From the NCBI RefSeq assembly GCF_000422545.1, contig NZ_AULZ01000016.1:53006-117005 (forward strand): a stretch of DNA of 64,000 nucleotides. The letters are read 5' to 3'. The stretch's first letter is position 1. The number at the start of each line of letters is the position of its first letter. This DNA comes from Desulfocurvibacter africanus subsp. africanus DSM 2603. GTDB taxonomy: Bacteria > Desulfobacterota > Desulfovibrionia > Desulfovibrionales > Desulfovibrionaceae. Below are positions 16,578 to 25,463 of this stretch, piece by piece. Both the position numbers and the translations under genes were made by a program. The notes under the pieces were generated by a model, which searched no databases, was not told where the DNA came from, and was given only the letters and a program-made list of their open reading frames with translations.

Positions 16578-17930
16578 ATGCTGCAACGCTCCAGACTGCA
16601 GGCCTTTTGGTACAAGGTCGATTCCAGCTTCTGGTTTCGGCCGACGCTCATGGTGCTGGCTGCCATCGCCTTGGCCGTAACAACCCTCGCGCTCGACGAC
16701 TTTCTCGAGGACAAGGTTCTCACACGCATCCCGCTCATCTACGGCGGCGGGCCAGAAGCGGCGCAGACCATCCTCTCGACCATCGGCTCGTCCATGGTCA
16801 ACGTGGTGTCCGTGACCTTTTCCATCACCATCGTGGCTCTGTCCCTGGCCTCGACGCAGTTCGGCCCCCGGCTGCTCAACAATTTCATGCGCGACGAAAG
16901 CAACCAGTACGTGCTGGGCTTCTTCGTGGCCACATTCATCTACTGCCTGCTCATCATCCGCGCCATCCGCGTGGACGAAATATTCATTCCGCACCTGTCC
17001 GTGACCATCGGCATCATCCTGGCCATCACGGCCTTCTTCGTGCTCATCTACTTCATCCACCACATCGCCTCGTCCATAAAGGCCGAGACCCTCGTGCACA
17101 TCGTGGACAAGGAACTGGTCAAGACCATCGAGCAGCTTTGTCCTAAGCCCATAGACGCTAGCACCGAAGAGCCCGAGCCGGTCCCCGACTTGCCAGAGGA
17201 TTTCGAGGAAAACTCAGCAGTGGCTCCGGCCCTGGAGCACGGCTACCTGCAGGCCCTGGAGATCGACGGACTCGTCCGCTTGGCCAAGGAAAAGGATCTC
17301 ATCTTCGTCCTGGCCTACAAGCCTGGGGAGTATATCGTGCAGGGAACGCCGCTCCTGCGCGCCTGGCCGCGCACGTCCCTGAACCGCGATGTGGTGAAGA
17401 ACGTGAATGATCAGTTCGTCATCGGCAGCATGCGCACTCCATTCCAGGATCTGGAGTACGCCATCCATCAATTGGTGGAAATTGCTTTGCGCGCCCTGTC
17501 GCCCGGCATCAACGATACGTTCACGGCCCTGGGCTGCATCGACCGCCTCGGCTCGGCCCTGGCCCTGCTGGCGAGGCGGCGCATGCCCCACATCGCTCAC
17601 CGCGACGACAGCGGCCGGTTGCGCGTAATCACGCACGCCAACACCTTCGCCGGGGCCATGAACGCGGCCTTCAACGCCATCCGCCAAAACAGCGCGCACA
17701 ATGCAGCCGTGACCATCCGCATGCTCGAGGTGCTACAGGCCGTGGCCGTGTTCGTGCGGACCAGCGAACGAAAGGAGAGCGTTCGACGCCACGCCGACAT
17801 GATCCTGCGCGCGGCCGAGCGCAACCTGCCCGAAGATGACGACCGTGCCGACGTACGCCGGCGTTATGACGAACTCCTGCAGATGTTGAAAAGACCAGGC
17901 ATTAAAAAATCGGGTTCAGTTGATGCGTAG
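16578..17930 (+). CDS. DUF2254 integral membrane protein
   Basis: This 450-residue protein has four hydrophobic segments in its N-terminal third, including FRPTLMVLAAIALAVTTLAL and NQYVLGFFVATFIYCLLII, and the DUF2254 signature TFSITIVALSLASTQFGPRLL. A long soluble part follows, with PGINDTFTALGCIDRLGSAL. The function is not established for the family. The ribosome binding site AAAGGAG lies inside the last codons of the octaheme cytochrome gene, so the genes are translationally linked; a membrane partner for the cytochrome is one possible reading. It ends before a double hairpin shared with the opposing MFS gene. Confidence 0.82.
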   Translation: MLQRSRLQAFWYKVDSSFWFRPTLMVLAAIALAVTTLALDDFLEDKVLTRIPLIYGGGPEAAQTILSTIGSSMVNVVSVTFSITIVALSLASTQFGPRLLNNFMRDESNQYVLGFFVATFIYCLLIIRAIRVDEIFIPHLSVTIGIILAITAFFVLIYFIHHIASSIKAETLVHIVDKELVKTIEQLCPKPIDASTEEPEPVPDLPEDFEENSAVAPALEHGYLQALEIDGLVRLAKEKDLIFVLAYKPGEYIVQGTPLLRAWPRTSLNRDVVKNVNDQFVIGSMRTPFQDLEYAIHQLVEIALRALSPGINDTFTALGCIDRLGSALALLARRRMPHIAHRDDSGRLRVITHANTFAGAMNAAFNAIRQNSAHNAAVTIRMLEVLQAVAVFVRTSERKESVRRHADMILRAAERNLPEDDDRADVRRRYDELLQMLKRPGIKKSGSVDA

Positions 17931-17997
17931 CGGCAAGGCTGACGTAAGGCAGGCAAGGACAAGATCTAAAATCATTTTCCTTAATGAAATGAGGGTA

Positions 17998-18055
17998 CAG
18001 GGAAATCATTTCCCTGGCGGGAGAGAGTCTGAGAGAGGGCCGCGCCCTCTCTCAG
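17998..18055 (-). repeat. Composite hairpin element, copy 2 (also terminator)
   Basis: Read on the minus strand, CTGAGAGAGGGC/GCCCTCTCTCAG (12-bp stem, 18029-18055) comes first, then the linker AGACTCTCTCCCGC, then CAGGGAAAT-G-ATTTCCCTG (17998-18016). It starts 18 bases after the MFS stop. The second palindrome recurs at 20096-20114. Confidence 0.75.
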
Positions 18056-18072
18056 TTCAAACACAAACGGCG

Positions 18073-19386
18073 CTAGGCCTGAACGCTCTCCTGCTCCGGC
18101 TGCCTGACCCGCCAGAGCAGAGCCATGCCGACCACGAAGAGCACGAGCACGCCCAGGATGGCATCGCGCGAGGAGCCTGTCATATGGCGGATGGCCGCGA
18201 AGAGGAAAGGCCCGCCGATGGCCGAAAGCTTGTTAACCACCGAGAAGTAGCCGAAATAGCGCGCCGACTGCTCCTTGGGGATCATGATCGCGAACAGGGA
18301 ACGGCTGAGCGCCTGGGAGCCGCCGAGCACCAGGCCCACCAGCGCGCCCAGGATGAAGTATTCCAGGCTCGAATCGATGAAGTAGGCGTAGCACACCACC
18401 GAGGACCACATGAGCAGGGACAGGAGCAGGGCCCTGCGGGTCGTGATGCGCTCGGCTAGGCGCGAAAAGAGCAAAGCGCCGCCGAAGGCCACGGCCTGGA
18501 TCAAGAGCAAGGTGAGCATGAGCGCGGACATGGGCAGGTTGAGCTCGTCCTTGCCGTACATGGTGGCCATGGCGATGACCGTCTGGATGCCGTCGTTGTA
18601 GAGCAGGAAGGCCAGCAGGAACAGGCCCGCCCCCCGGCGCTCCGTGCGCGAGGCCAGCGTGCGCAGGGTGCCCGCCGCCAATGACAGGCCCACGCGCAAT
18701 ACGGCCAGCGGCCTGGGCAAGCCTCTGTACTCCCTGGGCAGCTCGTACACGGGCTTGTCCTCGCGCAGCATGATCAGCGCCGGCATGGCGAAGCCCGCCC
18801 ACCACAAGGCCGCCGTGGCCAGGGCGATGCGCGCGGCCTGGCCCTGGTCCAGACCCAGGGCTCCGGCGAACTGGATGAGCAGCAGACTGGCCAGGAAGTG
18901 CAGCCCGCCGCCAATGTAGCCCCAGGCGAAGCCCAGGCCCGAAACCCAGTCGGTCTTGCCCGGCGGGGAAACCACCGGCAAAAAGGCGTCGTAGAACACG
19001 TTGGCGCCGGCGAAACCCACCTGGGCCAGCATGAACAGAGAGGCCGTGCGCCATACGTCGCCCGGACCGCTGAAGCCGAGCAGAAAGGCGCAGGCGCTGC
19101 CCGCCAGGCAGAAGGAGGCCAGAAAGGCGCGTTTGGAACCCGTGAAGTCCGCGGCCGCGCCCAGCACCGGCGCAAGCAGGAAGATCAGCAGCGCGGCCGA
19201 GCCGACCATGAGCCCCCAGAGCGTGGGCGCTGCCAGGCGCACGCCCAGCAGCACAGCTCCGGCCTCCGGCACCACGGCCGTGGCGAAATAGGCCGGCAGC
19301 ACTGCCGTGACCGTGGTCAGCACATAGGCTGAGTTGGCCCAATCGTACATGGCCCAGGCGCGCACCTGGCTCGAAGCTTTACGCAT
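18073..19386 (-). CDS. MFS transporter, UMF1/Atg22-like family
   Basis: This 437-residue inner-membrane protein has about twelve membrane segments. The N-terminus RAWAMYDWANSAYVLTTVT is the hallmark of the UMF1 (vacuole effluxer Atg22-like) group of major facilitators, and the conserved loop LGGSQALSRSLFAIMIPKEQ is present late in the protein. Substrate is unknown; amino acids are possible by analogy with eukaryotic Atg22. I start at ATG 19386, where GGGGGGAG precedes the codon; an upstream in-frame ATG at 19416 lacks such support. It is monocistronic and followed by a composite hairpin element. Confidence 0.82.
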   Translation of the reverse strand: MRKASSQVRAWAMYDWANSAYVLTTVTAVLPAYFATAVVPEAGAVLLGVRLAAPTLWGLMVGSAALLIFLLAPVLGAAADFTGSKRAFLASFCLAGSACAFLLGFSGPGDVWRTASLFMLAQVGFAGANVFYDAFLPVVSPPGKTDWVSGLGFAWGYIGGGLHFLASLLLIQFAGALGLDQGQAARIALATAALWWAGFAMPALIMLREDKPVYELPREYRGLPRPLAVLRVGLSLAAGTLRTLASRTERRGAGLFLLAFLLYNDGIQTVIAMATMYGKDELNLPMSALMLTLLLIQAVAFGGALLFSRLAERITTRRALLLSLLMWSSVVCYAYFIDSSLEYFILGALVGLVLGGSQALSRSLFAIMIPKEQSARYFGYFSVVNKLSAIGGPFLFAAIRHMTGSSRDAILGVLVLFVVGMALLWRVRQPEQESVQA

Positions 19387-19516
19387 GGCTCCCCCCGCAA
19401 GTCGTTGCTTCGTCAAGCCTTACAGCCATAAGCCCGTCCGTGTCGAGCCGATCTCGCCAAGTTGCGGGCACGCAGGGGTTGGGCTATGTCCAGCGGATAT
19501 CATTGGAGGCAAACCC

Positions 19517-20035
19517 ATGAAACTGGGCGCAACGGGCCAGAAGTGGCTCAAGATCGTGCATCTGTTCTTCGTCTGCATCTGGGTGGGGCCGGGCGTGACC
19601 CTGGTGGCCATGCAGTTCGCCATGTCCCCCGGCCCCGACGGTACCGGCGGCATGCTGCACGGCATCGATACTTCCATGAAATTCGTGGACGACTGGCTCA
19701 TCATTCCAGGGGCCTTCGGCTGCCTCATCACCGGCCTGCTCTATTCCCTGCTGACCAATTGGGGCTTCTTGCGCCATGGCTGGATCACGCTGAAATGGAT
19801 CATCACCGTGGGCGGCATCCTCTTCGGGACCTTCTTCCTGGGCCCCTGGCTCAACGCCCTGGCGCCCGTATCCCTGGAACTAGGCCTGGACGCGCTGCAC
19901 AATCCCGCCTACCTGCACAACAAGGCCATGAACTCCCTGTGGGCTCCCGTGCAGGTGGGCACGCTCGTTTTCGCCGTGGCCATCTCGGTGCTCAAGCCCT
20001 GGAGGGCCAAACCGCGCAAGATTGAAAGCAGATAG
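19517..20035 (+). CDS. Four-helix integral membrane protein, DUF2269-like
   Basis: The 172-residue protein has four hydrophobic helices, starting with KWLKIVHLFFVCIWVGPGVTLV. This looks like the DUF2269 group of predicted membrane proteins, some of which resemble heme- or quinone-interacting four-helix bundles. Several histidines lie in or near helices (H21, H54 region). No function is established. GGAGG is 6 bases upstream of the ATG. A composite hairpin element follows the stop. Confidence 0.65.
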   Translation: MKLGATGQKWLKIVHLFFVCIWVGPGVTLVAMQFAMSPGPDGTGGMLHGIDTSMKFVDDWLIIPGAFGCLITGLLYSLLTNWGFLRHGWITLKWIITVGGILFGTFFLGPWLNALAPVSLELGLDALHNPAYLHNKAMNSLWAPVQVGTLVFAVAISVLKPWRAKPRKIESR

Positions 20036-20041
20036 CATAGT

Positions 20042-20114
20042 AGCTGGGAAGGGCTTTGCCTGCCAAAGCGGCTCGCTCCTCCCAGAACTTCCCAACAGGG
20101 AAATGATTTCCCTG
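20042..20114 (+). repeat. Composite hairpin element, copy 3
   Basis: An imperfect first stem (GCTGGGAAGGGC ... CTCCCAG) is followed by the linker AACTTCCCAA and the perfect palindrome CAGGGAAAT-G-ATTTCCCTG (20096-20114). The element begins just after the stop of the membrane protein gene. The second stem is nearly identical to that of copy 2. Confidence 0.65.
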
Positions 20115-20158
20115 GCTCCCCTAATTTTTTTAAGAAAGCAGAAAGGCTTCGATGAGCG

Positions 20159-20196
20159 CAAAAAAACAGCGCCCCGGCTCCTCGCCTGGGCGCTGT
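20159..20196 (-). terminator. Terminator of the S24 regulator gene
   Basis: On the minus strand ACAGCGCCC pairs with GGGCGCTGT (20166-20196) and runs directly into seven T. Confidence 0.85.
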
Positions 20197-20228
20197 CGAT
20201 CGCTTAATGCTGCGGATGAAGAAGCCTG

Positions 20229-20972
20229 CTAGAATATCTCGCGGGCCAGCCAGATGACCCGGCCCACTATGCGCACACTGACCGACTCGTTCAAGGCGAC
20301 CTCAAGGGGTGGATAGACCTGGCGGTTGTCGCTCACGAGCACGAGCTTGCCCGGCCGCTTGTCCAAACGCTTGACCACCACGCCCTCGTCGATGCCCACC
20401 ACGTAAATTTTGCCATAGACCACTTCGGTCTGGGACTGATCGAGCAGCACGGCGTCACCGTCGCGCAGGGTGGGCTCCATGGAATCGCCGGCCACGCGCA
20501 TGAGGCACATCTGGGAGACGTTGCCCTTGCGCCGCAACCAATCCTGACGGAAGGCGAAGTAGCCCTCGACCTGGGCATCAGTTTCCAGGCCCTCGGGTCC
20601 CATGCGCGGCACGGCCGTGACCTTGGGGATAAAGGCGAACTCGTCCAGGTGGAAAGGCCCTTCGGAGTCGTTGAGCACGGGGCGGCCCTTGTGGCGCTGC
20701 GGCTCGGGCTGCGGGGCTTCCTCGCCCACGCGCATAGGCCCCAGCCCGCTTTCGAGCCAGACGGGATTGAGCTGGTACATGCGGCAGAGCTTGAGGAACC
20801 ATTCGGCCGGCACGGCCTTGCGGCGCTTGGCGTCGGTAATGGCCGCCCGCCGCACGCCCAAGCGCTCGGCAAGCTGGGCCTGGGTGCGCAGGCCAGTGGC
20901 GTACATGATGCGCCGCAGGACGTCGTCCACGCCGAACCCTTCCAGATTGTACGCTTCTTCCGGATTTTTCAC
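20229..20972 (-). CDS. S24-family transcriptional repressor (CI/LexA-like)
   Basis: The 247-residue protein has an N-terminal helix-turn-helix (about residues 29-52, TQAQLAERLGVRRAAITDAK) of the phage CI type and a C-terminal S24 peptidase domain with catalytic Ser in GDSMEPTL (S164) and Lys in VVVKRLDK (K201). Such regulators self-cleave on RecA activation, but I see no clear Ala-Gly or Cys-Gly cleavage site between the domains. The GTG start has AAGGAAGG upstream. No phage genes are nearby, so it is likely a chromosomal regulator. Its own promoter region holds a TTGACA inverted repeat. Target genes are unknown. Confidence 0.85.
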   Translation of the reverse strand: MKNPEEAYNLEGFGVDDVLRRIMYATGLRTQAQLAERLGVRRAAITDAKRRKAVPAEWFLKLCRMYQLNPVWLESGLGPMRVGEEAPQPEPQRHKGRPVLNDSEGPFHLDEFAFIPKVTAVPRMGPEGLETDAQVEGYFAFRQDWLRRKGNVSQMCLMRVAGDSMEPTLRDGDAVLLDQSQTEVVYGKIYVVGIDEGVVVKRLDKRPGKLVLVSDNRQVYPPLEVALNESVSVRIVGRVIWLAREIF

Positions 20973-21397
20973 GGCAAGCCTTCCTTCTTTAAACCCGAGT
21001 GCCTGTCAACGTCACCCCTGCACAATCATAACAAAAACAGGCCTCAGCTCTTATTCTTGACAAGCCATATGCCATGGCAACCCCGTTGTGTCAAGTAAAG
21101 AAGGACATCTGCAATGACCGAAGCGTACACAAGCCGAACAGGCTCCAGGCTTCGCATGCCCGCCTTGCTCGACAGCGGCGCAAGGCCCTCCGGCAAGTCC
21201 TTTCATTGGACCATGCAATTTCGCATGTCCCCTTACTTGCGGTATTTTTAACCTTGCCTTGCCCGCCACTTTTAATGCTATATGAATCCGTCCCGATGAA
21301 CCAGCCGGGCCGTTTCGGCCCATTCGCCTCAGGCAAGCGTCTGCGGCGAGCAACCTTTGCCGTGCGGTCTTGAGCCGCGATTGGGCATGCCGGCTTC
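20973..21397. other. Divergent regulatory region of S24 regulator and hybrid kinase
   Basis: There is no gene in these 425 bases. They separate two divergently transcribed regulators. The inverted repeat CTTGACA (21055-21061) ... TGTCAAG (21088-21094) offers a -35 box on each strand and a possible operator for the S24 protein. No -10 box is convincing. TATATGAA near 21278 could belong to the kinase promoter. Confidence 0.5.
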
Positions 21398-22957
21398 ATG
21401 AAGAACTCCATCCTCGTGGTTGATGACGAGCGCATCGTCGCCCTGGATCTCACGTACACCTTGGAGCACCTGGGCTATGTCATCGCCGGGGTAGCCGCCA
21501 CTGGCGAGGAAGCCGTGGCCAGGAGCATCGATGCCAAGCCCGACCTGGTGCTCATGGACATCCGGCTCAAGGGCGATATGGACGGCATCGAGGCTGCGGA
21601 GCGCATCAAGGAACTCCTCGATATTCCCATAATCTACCTGACGGCGTATTCCGACAACATGACGCTGGAGCGGGCCAAGCCTTCGGAACCCTTCGGCTAT
21701 CTCATCAAGCCCTTCCACGAACGGGAACTGCATTCCACCATCGAGATCGCCCTGTACAAGCACCGCATGGAGCGCGAGGTAAAAGACGCAAGACGCGCAG
21801 CCGAAGCGGCCAACAAAGCCAAGAACACCTTCCTGGCCAACATGAGTCACGAAATCCGCACGCCCATGAACGGCATCCTCGGCATGACCAACCTGCTGTT
21901 GGAGACAAAGCTGAGCGCCGAGCAGCAGGAGATTCTGGGCTTGGTCCGCGACTCGGCCCATGCGTTGATGACGGTGCTGAACGATGTCCTCGACTTTTCC
22001 AAGATCGAGTCCGGCCGGCTTGCAATGGCCGAGGAGAAACTGGACCTGTGCGATATCGTTCAATCCATTTACAAGGCCCTGCGCCATGCCGCCGCTGCCA
22101 AGTCCCTGCAGTTGACCTTCGACGTGGCCGCTGACGTGCCGAGCATGATTCGTGCGGATCGCAGCCGAATTCGACAGATCTTGTTAAACTTAATGGGCAA
22201 TGCCGTTAAGTTCACGAGTTGCGGCTCGGTCAGGCTCGCGGTGGACGCGCCGGACGGCGTTGCGCCGAATGATCCGAACGGCTCCGGCCGTTTTCCCTTG
22301 CGCCTGCGCGTGATTGACACTGGACCGGGCATTCCCGCCGACAAGCACGAGCAGATATTTGAGAGTTTCACCCAGCTGGACGGCTCTCTTACGCGCCGCC
22401 ATGGCGGCACCGGGCTCGGGCTGACCATCGCCCGCGAGTTGGCGCGCATGATGGGCGGGAACATCACATTGCAAAGCACGCCGGGCAAGGGCAGCACCTT
22501 CACGGCGACCATCCTGGTCAGGCCCGCTTTCGAGGCCGCAAGCACAACGCGGACCAATGCCGTCGACATGCCCCTGCCCGCAAACGAGCCCCTGCTGGAA
22601 CTCGACTCGACTCTGCGCCGCCTTGGCAATGATCAGAATATCCTGCTCGAGATCTGGGACGCTTTTGCCACGGATGCGCTCCTCAAGCTCGATCAACTCG
22701 ACCAGGCCGTAAGAAGCAATGATCGCGCAACCGCAGCCCGTTTAGCCCACTCGCTTAAGGGCGCTTCGGCCACCGTGGGCGCGGCCAAGTTGCTTGGTCA
22801 GACAGCGCCCTTGGCCAAGGCCATCGACTTGGACGAGGAACCAGCCAAGAACAAGAGCCTGTCTGGAATGCTCAAGCGCATGCGTCCTTGCCTGGAAGAG
22901 ACGCTGGCCGAGATGGAACGTCTCCGCGACCGTCTCGCGTCCCCTCCCGAATCGTGA
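21398..22957 (+). CDS. REC-HisKA-HATPase-HPt hybrid signalling protein
   Basis: This 519-residue soluble protein has an N-terminal receiver (phospho-acceptor D54, VLMDIRLKG, with K104 in LIKPF). A coiled linker follows, then a histidine kinase core with H151 in [12 protein letters not shown] box [11 protein letters not shown] boxes DTGPGIP and GGTGLGL, and a C-terminal HPt domain with H451 in [13 protein letters not shown]. There are no membrane segments, so input must come through the receiver. It lacks the second receiver usually found between kinase and HPt, so phosphate flow must involve another REC protein. No strong ribosome binding site is visible. It stands alone. Confidence 0.9.
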   Translation: MKNSILVVDDERIVALDLTYTLEHLGYVIAGVAATGEEAVARSIDAKPDLVLMDIRLKGDMDGIEAAERIKELLDIPIIYLTAYSDNMTLERAKPSEPFGYLIKPFHERELHSTIEIALYKHRMEREVKDARRAAEAANKAKNTFLANMSHEIRTPMNGILGMTNLLLETKLSAEQQEILGLVRDSAHALMTVLNDVLDFSKIESGRLAMAEEKLDLCDIVQSIYKALRHAAAAKSLQLTFDVAADVPSMIRADRSRIRQILLNLMGNAVKFTSCGSVRLAVDAPDGVAPNDPNGSGRFPLRLRVIDTGPGIPADKHEQIFESFTQLDGSLTRRHGGTGLGLTIARELARMMGGNITLQSTPGKGSTFTATILVRPAFEAASTTRTNAVDMPLPANEPLLELDSTLRRLGNDQNILLEIWDAFATDALLKLDQLDQAVRSNDRATAARLAHSLKGASATVGAAKLLGQTAPLAKAIDLDEEPAKNKSLSGMLKRMRPCLEETLAEMERLRDRLASPPES

Positions 22958-23147
22958 AGTTCTCTTTTGACAAGCGCGGTTAAATCAAGTCACGGAGCAG
23001 TGCCTGATTACCGCACGCAATCACAAAATTGACAACCAACCCTGTTCAGCATAGACAATCCCTCAGGGGAATAATCGAGATCCGCCGATCCCTCCCAAGC
23101 CGCCCCCCTGCTTTTCGTCTTTCCCGCTCACTGCGGAAAGGATTGCC
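22958..23147 (+). promoter_or_regulatory. Terminator-like hairpin and promoter before the 88-residue ORF
   Basis: An imperfect inverted repeat starting GCGGTTAAATCA and ending TGATTACCGC may end the kinase transcript. TTGACA (23029-23034) and TAGACA (23052-23057) with a 17-base spacer form a good promoter about 90 bases before the small ORF. Confidence 0.55.
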
Positions 23148-23414
23148 ATGAAGAACATAGCTGCCTCATACTACTCGCATTTCTTCTTCACAGCCCATTT
23201 CGGCAAGCTGCACTTGGCCCTTTCGCCGCACGCGCCCGAACGCCTCAAGTTGCTCGTGCTGGCCCTGTGCGGTGACAACCCCGCGCAGGCCTGCCTGGGC
23301 CGTCTATACGAATGCCTCTGTTCCCTGGCCGGCCAGGAAGCTTTCCTTCCGCCTCAGGAGCCTTCGGAAGAAATGTTCCTGGCCGTGGACGACTACCTGC
23401 GCCAGGCATCCTGA
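23148..23414 (+). CDS. Hypothetical 88-residue protein
   Basis: The ORF starts at ATG 23148 with GGAAAGG at good spacing and has its own sigma-70-like promoter. The product begins MKNIAASYYSHFFFTAHFG and continues with a leucine-rich helical part (LKLLVLALCGD) and an acidic C-terminus. It has three cysteines but no recognised motif, and no signal peptide. I do not recognise a family. It is convergent with tpx. Confidence 0.6.
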   Translation: MKNIAASYYSHFFFTAHFGKLHLALSPHAPERLKLLVLALCGDNPAQACLGRLYECLCSLAGQEAFLPPQEPSEEMFLAVDDYLRQAS

Positions 23415-23441
23415 CCGAGGCTGGTGAGCCGCCTTGCAGGC

Positions 23442-23975
23442 CTAGGCCGCCATCTCCTGGACCAGCTCGCGCGCCAGATTCAAAGCCGTGTCATAGTCCG
23501 GCTCGTCCGTGACCTCGGGCACGATCTGCACGTACTGCAGCTTACCGCTTCGGTCGGCCACGAATACCGAGCGCGCCAGCAGCCGCAATTCCTTGAGCAG
23601 AATGCCGAACTCGCGGCCGAAGGCCGCGTCGCGGTGATCCGAGAGTGTCTTGATGGCTCGCACGCCCGCTTCTTCGGCCCAGCGCTTCTGCGCAAAGGGC
23701 AAATCCATGCTCACTATCAACACCTGTACGTCGTTGCCCAGCTTGTCGGCTTCATTATTGAAGCGCCGGGCCTCAATGTTGCACACCGCGGTGTCCAGCG
23801 AGGGCACGGCGACGAGGATAAGCACCTTGCCCGCAAAGTCCGCAAGGCGCACCGTGTTCAAGTCCGTGTCCAGGAGTTCGACATCCGGCAATTGATCGCC
23901 CTTGCGCAACTCCTGCCCTGTCAGGGTCAGCCCCTGACCTTTCATGGTCACAACGCCCGTGCGTTCCTGCGCCAT
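23442..23975 (-). CDS. tpx: Thiol peroxidase Tpx lacking the resolving cysteine
   Basis: This 177-residue peroxiredoxin of the Tpx subgroup reduces hydroperoxides. The peroxidatic cysteine lies in PSLDTAVCNIEARRF (C65). Atypical 2-Cys Tpx proteins have a resolving cysteine just after LPFAQKR; here the sequence is LPFAQKRWAEEAG, with Ala (about A100) in that place, and C65 is the only cysteine I see. It should therefore work as a 1-Cys enzyme with an external thiol. I start at ATG 23975 because GGGAGGAAGCC precedes it. It fits the oxidative-stress theme of the rub-roo locus but is not linked to it. Confidence 0.9.
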   Translation of the reverse strand: MAQERTGVVTMKGQGLTLTGQELRKGDQLPDVELLDTDLNTVRLADFAGKVLILVAVPSLDTAVCNIEARRFNNEADKLGNDVQVLIVSMDLPFAQKRWAEEAGVRAIKTLSDHRDAAFGREFGILLKELRLLARSVFVADRSGKLQYVQIVPEVTDEPDYDTALNLARELVQEMAA

Positions 23976-24083
23976 GGCTTCCTCCCACATGGTTAAGGTT
24001 CTTCGACCCTATCCTGTATGCAGGAGCTGCGCGGCCCTGGCAAGCCGATTGACTGCTCTGCCCCACGCCTGTATTCACCGGCC

Positions 24084-24590
24084 ATGAAAACCCGTGGAAT
24101 CGCTCTCGCTCTGCTGTTCGTGCTCATCCTCGCCGCCCTGGGCCAGTTCTTCTATTTCTTCGGCGATCTGCCCTCGCGCGTGGCCACTCGCTACGACGCC
24201 TACGGCCAGCCCGAGCTGACCCTGCACAAGGCGGCCTTCGCCGCTTTCTACCTGGGAATAATCGTGTTTTTTTCGGTCTACGGCATCGTGGCCCGCTACT
24301 ACGCGCACAAGCTGCCCGACCGCTATCTCAAGATAATTCCCAGCCACGCCCACTGGCTCGCGCCGGAAAACCGGCCCGCAACGGTCGCTTGGGTCTCCGG
24401 CGCCCTGGTCTGGGTCGCGGTGCTGACCCTGGCGCTCTTCGCCGCCACCTTCACGCTCATCATGCTGTCCAACACCGGCCAGCCCGTTTCGAGCATGTCC
24501 ACCACCCTGGGCTTCCTGAACACCATCTATCTGACAGCGCTCTTTCTGCTGGTCATGGGCTTCAGGAAGCGCTTCCATTTGAAGCAGTAA
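24084..24590 (+). CDS. DUF1648-domain membrane protein
   Basis: This protein of 168 residues has four hydrophobic segments. The loop FFGDLPSRVATRYDAYGQPE matches the DUF1648 signature, as in the N-terminal part of SdpI-like immunity proteins. Function is unknown. I choose ATG 24084, which places the first membrane helix at the N-terminus; no clear ribosome binding site is seen, and an in-frame ATG at 24018 is an alternative. Confidence 0.65.
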   Translation: MKTRGIALALLFVLILAALGQFFYFFGDLPSRVATRYDAYGQPELTLHKAAFAAFYLGIIVFFSVYGIVARYYAHKLPDRYLKIIPSHAHWLAPENRPATVAWVSGALVWVAVLTLALFAATFTLIMLSNTGQPVSSMSTTLGFLNTIYLTALFLLVMGFRKRFHLKQ

Positions 24591-24794
24591 TCCGGGAGAA
24601 AGGTCCGGCCCTGGCCATGCGGGATTCCAGATTCGTCGCAATAGCTGCCGCCAGATGATCTTGCACGCTCATCGCAGCGGATTGCCCATGCTATGCGGCG
24701 GCAATCCGTTGCAGTCGTGGAATAGTTCGATGGAGCCTCCGACAAGTCAGACGCCGGTCTCCAGATGCGGCTTTCTCCAAAAGATAGCTGGACG

Positions 24795-25463
24795 CTACCT
24801 CGCCGGACACCCCTGCTTGATCATCTTTTCGATGAGCGGATACAAGCGCTCGGCGATGATTCGGGCCCCGGCCTCGTTGGGGTGGATGCCGTCGCCCAGG
24901 TTCAAGTCGCTTTCCGCGGCCACGTCCTGCAGCAGGAAAGGATAGAAATAAGCTCCGTGCTTCTCGGCCAGGCGGGGAAAAACCGCGTTGAAGCGCTGCA
25001 CGTAGTCGCGGCCGAGGTTGGGTGCGGCATGCATGCCGGCCAGCAAAGCGCAGACGCCCTGCTGCTCCAGCCTGGTCAGAATGGCCTCCAGGTTGCGCTG
25101 CATGGTTTCCGGCGCCAGCCCGCGCAGCATGTCGTTGGCCCCAAGGGCCACCACGGCGAAAGCGGGCTTGTCCTGCATCGCCCAGTCCAGGCGCGCAAGC
25201 CCCCCGGCCGAGGTGTCGCCGGACACACCGGCGTTGACCACGCGTATGTCGTACCCATCCTTTTGTAGCATCTCCTGGACTTGTTCGGGCCAGGCCTTCC
25301 CCATATCCAGGCCGTAGCCGGCCGTCAGGCTGTCGCCCAAGGCCAGGAGCACAGGCTTCTCATTCTCAGCCATGGCTGTCTCCGTTGCCAAAACAAGACA
25401 AGTTGCTAGTATGGGCAGCACTGCAACCACCCACACTCTATAGCCTCGCAGGAACCCGCACAT
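24795..25463 (-). CDS. tesA: Periplasmic GDSL arylesterase/lysophospholipase TesA-like
   Basis: This 222-residue SGNH hydrolase cleaves acyl esters or thioesters. It has a signal peptide (VWVVAVLPILATCLVLATETAMA), block I LALGDSLTAGY with nucleophile Ser near residue 45, block III VALGANDML, and block V DGIHPNEAG with the catalytic Asp and His. The ATG at 25463 shares its CATG palindrome with the start of divergent ybbA. A GTG at 25439 with a GAGG upstream would give a shorter signal peptide and avoid the overlap. Neighbouring tesA and ybbA recalls the tesA-ybbA-ybbP locus of E. coli. Confidence 0.87.
   Translation of the reverse strand: MCGFLRGYRVWVVAVLPILATCLVLATETAMAENEKPVLLALGDSLTAGYGLDMGKAWPEQVQEMLQKDGYDIRVVNAGVSGDTSAGGLARLDWAMQDKPAFAVVALGANDMLRGLAPETMQRNLEAILTRLEQQGVCALLAGMHAAPNLGRDYVQRFNAVFPRLAEKHGAYFYPFLLQDVAAESDLNLGDGIHPNEAGARIIAERLYPLIEKMIKQGCPAR

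Noticed and set aside
20229..20972. Prophage remnant signalled by the CI-like repressor
   Set aside because: No integrase, structural, lysis or replication genes, no attachment-site repeats, and composition equals the flanks.
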